The notes below the pieces were generated by a model, which saw only the letters and a program-made list of their open reading frames with translations, had not been told where the DNA came from and ran no database searches. Shown here piece by piece: positions 41,203-46,152 of a stretch of DNA of 46,152 nt. This DNA is from Microbacterium sp. (lineage in GTDB: Bacteria; Actinomycetota; Actinomycetes; Actinomycetales; Microbacteriaceae). The stretch is taken from the NCBI GenBank assembly GCA_029239635.1, contig JARBUN010000036.1, positions 1 through 46,152 of the forward strand. The letters are read 5' to 3'. Position 1 is the stretch's first letter, and every line of letters begins with the position of its first letter. The translations under genes were made by a program, and so were the position numbers.

Positions 41203-43011
41203 GTGCCCTCGACTCCTCCTCCGTCGTCTCCTCCGCTGCGCGATTACGCCGCGATCGGCGACGGGCGCACGGTCGCGCTGATCGGTCTGGACGGCTCCAT
41301 CGACTGGTTGCCCCTGCCCAACATCCACTCCCGTCCGGTCTTCGCACGTCTCGTCGACGAGTCCGCGGGCGGCTGCATCCAGCTCGCCCCCGTGGACGAG
41401 TACGAGGTGACCCGTCGCTACATCCCGCGCACGAACGTCCTCGAGACCACCTTCACGACCGAGAGCGGGGTGGCGACATTGACGGATGCCATGGTGACCG
41501 GCATCGCGGGTCGCCTCCCGTGGGCGGAGCTCGCGCGCCGCGTCGAGGGCGTGAAGGGCGAGGTCGCGTTCGCGTGGTGCGTGCAGCCGGGGACGATGCT
41601 GCGGTCGGCGGCGCCGTGGACCGAGCGCATCGACGGGTTCTCGATCATGCGCGTCGGCCACGTCTCTCTCGCCGTGGTGGGCCACGAGCACGGCATCCAC
41701 GGAGAACCGGATGCCGGGAACGAGAGCATCGAGGGCGGCTTCACGACCTCGAAGGGCTCACGCCACCTGCTGGTGATCGCCGCGACCGAGGGGGAGCCGC
41801 TCCGTATCCCCGACGCGCAGAACGTCGACCGCGGGATCGACCGCACCGTCGACGGGTGGACGATGTGGTCGGACGAGTTCTCGTACGACGGACCGTGGGC
41901 CGATGACGTGCAGCGCAGCGCCCTCGCCCTGAAGCTCCTGCTTTTCAGCCCCACCGGGGCCATCGCGGCCGCGGCGACGACATCGCTCCCCGAGAACCCC
42001 CGCGGCGGCAAGAACTGGGACTACCGTTTCGCGTGGGTGCGCGACCTCGCGTACACGGCCCACGCGTGGGTCGGTTTCGGCCTGCGTGAGGAGACGCACG
42101 CGGCGATCTCGTGGCTGCTGCGCACGATCCGCAAGAACGGCCCCGAGGTGCAGGTGATGTACACCCTCGACGGAGACGCCGAGATCGGGCTCGAGAAGCA
42201 CGAGGTGCCGGGGTGGAACGGCAACCAGCCCGTGGTGACCGGAAACCCCGCTCAAGGGCAGCTGCAGCTCGGGGTCTACGGCGACCTCATCGCCCTGTGC
42301 CGCACCTACGTCGAGGCCGGCAACCGCCTCGACATCCAGACGGGGCGCTTGCTCGCCGACGTCGCCGACCGCACGTGCGACCTCTGGCGCCGTGAGGACT
42401 CCGGCATGTGGGAGCTGCCGGAACTGCGGCACTACACCTCGTCGAAGATGGGCTGCTGGAAGGCCCTCGACGATGCGCAATGGCTCGCCGAGGGCGGCCA
42501 CATCCCGGACAACGGCGACCGGTGGCGCGCCGAGCGCGATCGCATCCACACCTGGGTCGACGAGCACTGCTGGTCGGAGGGTCTCGAGGCGTACACGATC
42601 GCCCCGGGCAGTGAGGACCTGGACGCGTCCGTGCTGCTGCACGCCCCGACGGGCTTCGACCGCGGCGAACGCATGTCGAAGACCGTGGATGCCATCACCG
42701 AGCGTCTCGGCGCCGAGAACCACCTCGTCTACCGCTACACGGGCATGGACCAGGAAGAGCAGACCTTCGTCGCCTGCGCCTTCTGGCGGGCCACCGCCCT
42801 CGCCTGCGTCGGCCGGCACGCCGAGGCGATCGAGGCGATGGATGCGCTCGTCGCACAGGCGAACGACGTGGGCATCTACTCCGAGATGATCGCGGAATCC
42901 GACGGGGCGTTCTGGGGCAACCTTCCGCAGGCCCTCAGCCACCTCGCCCTCATCAACGCCGCCCTCGTCATCCGCGAAGTCGTGGATGACGAGGAACTCG
43001 GCGCCCGTTGA
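41203..43011 (+). CDS. GH15-family glucanase/trehalase-like glycoside hydrolase
   Basis: A 602-residue enzyme with the N-terminal beta-domain (DYAAIGDGRTVALIGLDGSIDWLPLP) and the (alpha/alpha)6 catalytic domain of GH15: KNWDYRFAWVRDLAYT near residue 270, GNQPV ... GQLQLGVYGDLIALC, and DQEEQTFVACAFW. Members of this bacterial subgroup cleave alpha-glucosidic links in maltodextrin or trehalose; the mycobacterial member is a trehalase. Not exported by any visible signal, so it would be cytoplasmic. GTG 41203 has a leaderless-type box. It has a likely partner SDR 50 bases downstream. Confidence 0.92.
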   Translation: MPSTPPPSSPPLRDYAAIGDGRTVALIGLDGSIDWLPLPNIHSRPVFARLVDESAGGCIQLAPVDEYEVTRRYIPRTNVLETTFTTESGVATLTDAMVTGIAGRLPWAELARRVEGVKGEVAFAWCVQPGTMLRSAAPWTERIDGFSIMRVGHVSLAVVGHEHGIHGEPDAGNESIEGGFTTSKGSRHLLVIAATEGEPLRIPDAQNVDRGIDRTVDGWTMWSDEFSYDGPWADDVQRSALALKLLLFSPTGAIAAAATTSLPENPRGGKNWDYRFAWVRDLAYTAHAWVGFGLREETHAAISWLLRTIRKNGPEVQVMYTLDGDAEIGLEKHEVPGWNGNQPVVTGNPAQGQLQLGVYGDLIALCRTYVEAGNRLDIQTGRLLADVADRTCDLWRREDSGMWELPELRHYTSSKMGCWKALDDAQWLAEGGHIPDNGDRWRAERDRIHTWVDEHCWSEGLEAYTIAPGSEDLDASVLLHAPTGFDRGERMSKTVDAITERLGAENHLVYRYTGMDQEEQTFVACAFWRATALACVGRHAEAIEAMDALVAQANDVGIYSEMIAESDGAFWGNLPQALSHLALINAALVIREVVDDEELGAR

Positions 43012-43061
43012 CCCGGCCGGGTGAACGGCACCCGGCACCATCCCCACCGAAAGGACGTGTC

Positions 43062-43955
43062 ATGAGCACGCAGTACACCTTCACCGATCCCACGAAGCTC
43101 TACGCCGACATCGAGCCGCAGGCCCAGGACCAGCCCGAACCGGGCCTCGACGCGAAGCTCACGCCGAAAGCGGCCCTCGGCGAGGACACCTACGTCGGCA
43201 GCGAGCGACTGAAGGGGCGAAAGGCCCTGATCACCGGTGCCGACTCGGGCATCGGTGCAGCCACGGCGATCGCCTTCGCCCGCGAGGGCGCGTCGGTCGC
43301 CATGTCGTACCTGCCGGAAGAGAAGCAGGATGCCGATCGCATCGCCGGCATCCTCCGCGAGGCCGGGGCGACCGTCGTGCAGATCCCCGGCGACCTGCGC
43401 GAGCGCTCGTACGCCACGACCCTCGTGATGGAAGCGGTCGAGGGTCTCGGCGGCCTCGACATCGTCGTCAACAACGGCGGCAAGCAGATCTTCAACGAGG
43501 ACGTCACGACGCTCTCCGACGAGCAGTTCGACGACACCTTCAAGACCAACGTCTACGCGATGTTCTGGATCTGCAAGGAGGCGGTGCCGCACCTGCAGCC
43601 CGGCTCCACCATCATCAACACCACGTCGATCCAGGCGTACTCACCGGCGCCGATCCTCGTCGACTACGCCTCCACGAAGTCGACGATCAACACCTTCACG
43701 AAGGCGCTCGGTCAGCAGCTCGCGCCGAAGGGCATCCGCGTGAACGCGGTCGCCCCCGGTCCCATCTGGACGCCGCTGCAGGTCACCGACGGGCAGCCGA
43801 ACGAGAAGGTCGACGAGTTCGGCGAGGAGACCCCGCTCGGACGCATGGGTCAGCCTGCCGAGCTGGCTCCGGCGTACGTCTACCTCGCCTCGGCGGAGTC
43901 GAGCTACGTCATCGGCGAGACGCTCAACGTCAACGGTGGGATGCCCACTCCGTAA
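43062..43955 (+). CDS. SDR-family oxidoreductase, stress-protein (YhdF/YdaD) type
   Basis: A 297-residue classical short-chain dehydrogenase. It has a 45-residue N-terminal extension (TFTDPTKLYADIEPQAQDQPEPG) typical of the YdaD/YhdF general-stress group, then the cofactor loop GADSGIGAATAIAF, NNGG, the catalytic TTSIQ and YASTKST, and PGPIWTPLQ. AAAGGA precedes the ATG. It follows the GH15 gene by 50 bases and ends at a strong hairpin, so the two may form an operon. The substrate is unknown; stress induction is inferred from relatives. Confidence 0.9.
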   Translation: MSTQYTFTDPTKLYADIEPQAQDQPEPGLDAKLTPKAALGEDTYVGSERLKGRKALITGADSGIGAATAIAFAREGASVAMSYLPEEKQDADRIAGILREAGATVVQIPGDLRERSYATTLVMEAVEGLGGLDIVVNNGGKQIFNEDVTTLSDEQFDDTFKTNVYAMFWICKEAVPHLQPGSTIINTTSIQAYSPAPILVDYASTKSTINTFTKALGQQLAPKGIRVNAVAPGPIWTPLQVTDGQPNEKVDEFGEETPLGRMGQPAELAPAYVYLASAESSYVIGETLNVNGGMPTP

Positions 43956-43968
43956 GCGCCGTGCCGTG

Positions 43969-44002
43969 AAGGGCCGTCGTCCGGGTGCGGGCGGCGGCCC
44001 TT
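43969..44002. terminator. Hairpin terminator after the SDR gene
   Basis: AAGGGCCGTCG (43969-43979) pairs with CGGCGGCCCTT (43992-44002) with one G-T pair across a 12-nt loop, between the converging ends of the SDR and GNAT genes. GGCATCC follows at 44004-44010. Confidence 0.7.
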
Positions 44003-44111
44003 CGGCATCCTGTGTGCCACGAGAACAGGGGATGCGGCGAGAACAGGGCAATCCGGGCCGCATTCCCCTGTCTCCGTGGCATCCCCTCCTCTCGTGACAC
44101 CGCCCGAGGTG

Positions 44112-44573
44112 TCAGACGAGCGACTTTCGGTAGAAGATCTCGCCGTCGGCCGTCTCCTCGGACCGGTGGTACCCTTCGCGCTCGTAGAGACGCTGGTTGG
44201 CCTCGCTGAGACCGCCCGTGAAGAGCTCGGCCTCGGTGGCACCGGCTTCGCGGCCCCGGTCCTCGACGGCCCCGAGCAGGAGAGTCCCGAGACCCTCGCC
44301 CTGCTGGTCGGGTGCGATCGCGAGCCGCCCGATCAGGAGCAGCTCGCCGTCCCGGCGCGCGCGCACGGCGCCGACGATGCGGTGATCGGACACCGCGACG
44401 CAGCCGAGGTTCTCGACCAGCTCGGCGCGGAGCTCCTCGAGGGTCTGCGTGAGAGGCGGCATATCGGGGTCGCCGTAGATGAGCGCCTCGCTCGCGAAGG
44501 CTGCACGCTGGATGGTGAGCACCTCTCCGGCGTCGTCGGGGGTGATGGGGCGGATGCGGGGGCTGCTGCTCAT
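44112..44573 (-). CDS. GNAT-family N-acetyltransferase
   Basis: A 153-residue acetyltransferase. It starts RIRPITPDDAGEVLTIQRAAF; the acetyl-CoA loop is IGRLAIAPDQQGEGLGTLLL (a Q/R-x-x-G-x-G/A type motif), and the C-terminal GGLSEANQRLYEREGYHRS is typical. The acceptor is unknown. GGAAAG precedes the ATG. It diverges from the AraC-family gene. Confidence 0.9.
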   Translation of the reverse strand: MSSSPRIRPITPDDAGEVLTIQRAAFASEALIYGDPDMPPLTQTLEELRAELVENLGCVAVSDHRIVGAVRARRDGELLLIGRLAIAPDQQGEGLGTLLLGAVEDRGREAGATEAELFTGGLSEANQRLYEREGYHRSEETADGEIFYRKSLV

Positions 44574-44659
44574 GATCGCTTTCCGAGAAGGTGAACAAAA
44601 TGCGCGGTGACGACGGCGATCCGAGACCGCGAGGTTAACTACGATGGCTGTGGCCAGCT

Positions 44660-45589
44660 ATGAACGACTTCTTCGATACCCGCGTCCGCACCGCCGACGT
44701 CGCGGACACGCTGGCCTGGCTGCAGGCGCAGTACGGACAGGTCGACGTCCAGGCCGATGACGCGTCGTTCGGCGAACACGCGATCGGCGACGGCGGGTTC
44801 TCTCTGCGCCACCTCGACTGGAACTGTCGTGCCGAGGTGATCTACGAGGCGGATCGATTCTTCGTGGCCACCTCCACGCCGGGATACACCTGGAGCATCG
44901 GATCGGATGCCGGGGAGTACAGCGTCGAACCGGGGATCGTGCAGCCCGGTCAGGAGTTGATCGGCCGCCCGCACTCGACGCGGCTGCAGCTCGCCGCCTT
45001 CGACGCCGCCCGGCTCACCGAGACGGCGCGCACGATCTACGGCGATGAGACGCTCGCCGTCCGATTCGCGGGAACGGCTCCCGTCTCGCGGAGGATGAAG
45101 GAGTACTGGCTCGCGACCCTGCGCTGGTCGCTGACCCAGACGCCCGTGATGGCCGAACCGCTCGTGCGTGCTCATGTGTACCGTTCGCTCGCCTCCGCGA
45201 CCCTCGAGACCTTCGCTCTCGTGGGCGATCCGCGAGAGCGGCGTGCCTCGGCGATCGAGCAGGCGTCGATCTACGCCTCCGCGACCGCATGGTTCGACGA
45301 TCACGCGTCGTTGCCCATCACGATCGAGGATGCCGCGCGCGCGGTCGCCACGTCGAGCGAGGGCCTGCGACGCGCCTTCGCGGCGAACGGTCACCTGGCG
45401 CTCACCCCGGAGGCCTACCTCGCGGCGGCGCGCGTGAGCGCGGCCCACGCCGACCTCGTGGCGGCGGATCCCGCGGTCACCTCGGTCGCCCAGGTCGCGG
45501 CCCGCTGGGGGTTCGCCGCGCCGGAGAGGTTCGCCCAGGCGTACCGCGACGCGTACCGCACGGATCCGCAGACGACGCTCGATCGCTGA
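44660..45589 (+). CDS. AraC-family transcriptional regulator
   Basis: A 309-residue regulator. The N-terminal half is an AraC-binding-2-like sensor (RTADVADTLAWLQAQYG, GFSLRHLDWNC). The C-terminal 100 residues are a two-motif AraC HTH: ITIEDAARAVATSSEGLRRAF and TSVAQVAARWGFAAPERFAQAYRDAYRTDP. No strong ribosome site precedes the ATG; TACGAT at 44640 is a possible -10, 14 bases upstream, so translation may be weak or nearly leaderless. Targets are unknown. Confidence 0.88.
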   Translation: MNDFFDTRVRTADVADTLAWLQAQYGQVDVQADDASFGEHAIGDGGFSLRHLDWNCRAEVIYEADRFFVATSTPGYTWSIGSDAGEYSVEPGIVQPGQELIGRPHSTRLQLAAFDAARLTETARTIYGDETLAVRFAGTAPVSRRMKEYWLATLRWSLTQTPVMAEPLVRAHVYRSLASATLETFALVGDPRERRASAIEQASIYASATAWFDDHASLPITIEDAARAVATSSEGLRRAFAANGHLALTPEAYLAAARVSAAHADLVAADPAVTSVAQVAARWGFAAPERFAQAYRDAYRTDPQTTLDR

Positions 45590-45593
45590 GCCC

Positions 45594-45854
45594 TCAGCGG
45601 TCGCGGTCGGTGTACTCGCCGGGGTTCTCGAGGTCTTCGCGATCCTCGTCCCCCGAGGGCAGCTGCACGTCGGTGTACGCGCCGGCCTCGTCGGCGCGGG
45701 GCCGCGACTCGGTCCCGTCCGCGTTCTCCCGGTCGACGTACTCGCCGGGCAGATCGCTGCTGCCGTGGTCGATGTCGCCGTCGGGGAGCTGGACGTCGAT
45801 GTACTCGCCTTCGTCGGGTCCGGTTCCGCGGCCCGTGGTGTCGCGTTCGTTCAT
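45594..45854 (-). CDS. Small acidic protein with repeated GEY-D motifs
   Basis: An 86-residue, very acidic, probably disordered protein. Four related units: EYIDVQLPDGD, GEYVDRENADG, GAYTDVQLPSGDED, GEYTDRDR. They alternate as two types. Similar small acidic repeat proteins occur in Microbacteriaceae as far as I recall, but no function is known to me. GGGAG precedes the ATG. The promoter shares TCTAACGTCG with dps, so stress control is a fair guess. Confidence 0.7.
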   Translation of the reverse strand: MNERDTTGRGTGPDEGEYIDVQLPDGDIDHGSSDLPGEYVDRENADGTESRPRADEAGAYTDVQLPSGDEDREDLENPGEYTDRDR

Positions 45855-45882
45855 CGTGGGTCTCCCGCCGTCTTGGTGTTGA

Positions 45883-45892
45883 CGACGTTAGA
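45883..45892 (-). promoter_or_regulatory. Candidate promoter motif TCTAACGTCG shared with dps
   Basis: Identical ten bases to the dps motif, with TAACGT 30 bases before the ATG at 45854. Confidence 0.5.
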
Positions 45893-45913
45893 CCGCGCGG
45901 CGCGCGTGCGCTC

Positions 45914-45953
45914 GGCCTTGACAGATATGCCCGACCCGTCCCGTGTCAAGGCC
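45914..45953. promoter_or_regulatory. Inverted repeat GGCCTTGACA/TGTCAAGGCC between divergent small genes
   Basis: Ten-base perfect arms (45914-45923, 45944-45953) with a 20-nt gap. Each arm carries TTGACA, a consensus -35 hexamer facing opposite directions. It is in the divergent spacer of the acidic-protein gene and the 52-residue membrane gene. Confidence 0.5.
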
Positions 45954-45989
45954 GGTCGTCAGGGCGGGGGAGCGGGACAGAGTGGAGTC

Positions 45990-46148
45990 ATGCCAGCTCT
46001 CGCCATCATCCTCATCATCGTCGGACTCGTCCTGCTGTTCCTCGGCGTCTTCGTCGAGGCGGTGAAGTTCCTGCTCTGGGTGGGAATCGTCATCCTCATC
46101 GTGGGCGTCATCGCCGCCCTGATGCGCTTCATCCGTCGAAACGCCTGA
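45990..46148 (+). CDS. 52-residue two-helix membrane protein
   Basis: Two hydrophobic helices (PALAIILIIVGLVLLFLGVF and LLWVGIVILIVGVIAALMRF) with a short loop and a basic C-terminus RFIRRNA, so the termini should both lie in the cytoplasm. GTGGAG precedes the ATG. Small proteins of this form are common in actinobacteria; function unknown. Confidence 0.6.
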   Translation: MPALAIILIIVGLVLLFLGVFVEAVKFLLWVGIVILIVGVIAALMRFIRRNA

Positions 46149-46152
46149 CCGC

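Noticed and set aside
45289..45882. A 197-codon plus-strand frame overlapping the AraC gene and the small acidic-protein gene
   Set aside because: It is out of frame with AraC and antisense to the acidic gene; its Ser/Arg/Pro composition is that of a shadow.
1..46152. Horizontal transfer or mobile element
   Set aside because: Base composition and codon style are even throughout; no transposase, integrase, tRNA-linked att site or phage gene is visible.

Overview
The window looks like chromosomal DNA from a high-GC actinobacterium, most probably Microbacterium or a close relative in the Microbacteriaceae. The reasons are the very high GC, the dense gene packing with ATGA/GTGA overlaps, many starts sitting 6-7 nt behind a TANNNT box (leaderless pattern), and the gene families present (DUF305/DUF3105 pair, DUF3516 helicase, HerA-like DUF853 ATPase, cydABDC, DUF2867 epimerase). 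The genus is inferred from style, not from a marker gene. I see no rRNA, tRNA, CRISPR array, prophage or insertion sequence.

Layout. 1-1362: DUF305 (cut by the window edge) and DUF3105 membrane proteins. 1591-5644: Bcr/CflA-type efflux pump, PAP2 phosphatase, HerA-like ATPase. 5700-7826: a decay zone made of an MHS-transporter 3' remnant, a carboxylesterase 5' remnant and an epimerase lacking its nucleotide-binding N-terminus. 7971-16590: a near-complete molybdenum module, with mog-moaE facing moaA-moeB-moeA-moaC-moaD, then a molbindin-type regulator and the molybdate importer modABC. 16711-22807: cytochrome bd operon cydABDC, in which both cydC and cydD carry out-of-frame internal deletions, followed by a divergent PadR regulator with a palindromic operator. 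23592-24493: small unknown protein, copper chaperone-like HMA protein, CsoR repressor. 24724-28717: an MacB/HrtB-like ABC exporter divergent from a NarL-type two-component system. 28837-37189: 6-phosphogluconate dehydrogenase, RNase H, YiaA/B protein, secreted TIM-barrel-like protein, an HTH-ECF S-component fusion, LLM oxidoreductase and small membrane proteins. 37237-46148: Ski2-like helicase, heptad-repeat coiled coil, Dps, GH15 glucanase/trehalase, stress-type SDR, GNAT, AraC regulator and two small proteins.

How it works together. Molybdate taken up by ModABC would be built into cofactor by MoaA/C/D/E, Mog, MoeA and MoeB; the molbindin gene between the two arms is the likely switch, with repeated candidate operators on both sides. 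CydAB needs CydDC for assembly in known systems, so the double lesion in cydDC predicts a loss of bd oxidase unless it is a sequence error. CsoR plus the HMA protein form a copper response. The ABC exporter and the two-component system resemble the heme-stress layout of other actinobacteria.

The most unexpected signal is not a gene. The heptamer GGATGCC/GGCATCC occurs roughly 77 times by my hand count, on both strands, in genes and between them, against about 11 expected from base composition. Inverted pairs of it form three intergenic terminator-like hairpins, a pattern reminiscent of DNA-uptake sequences in other bacteria.
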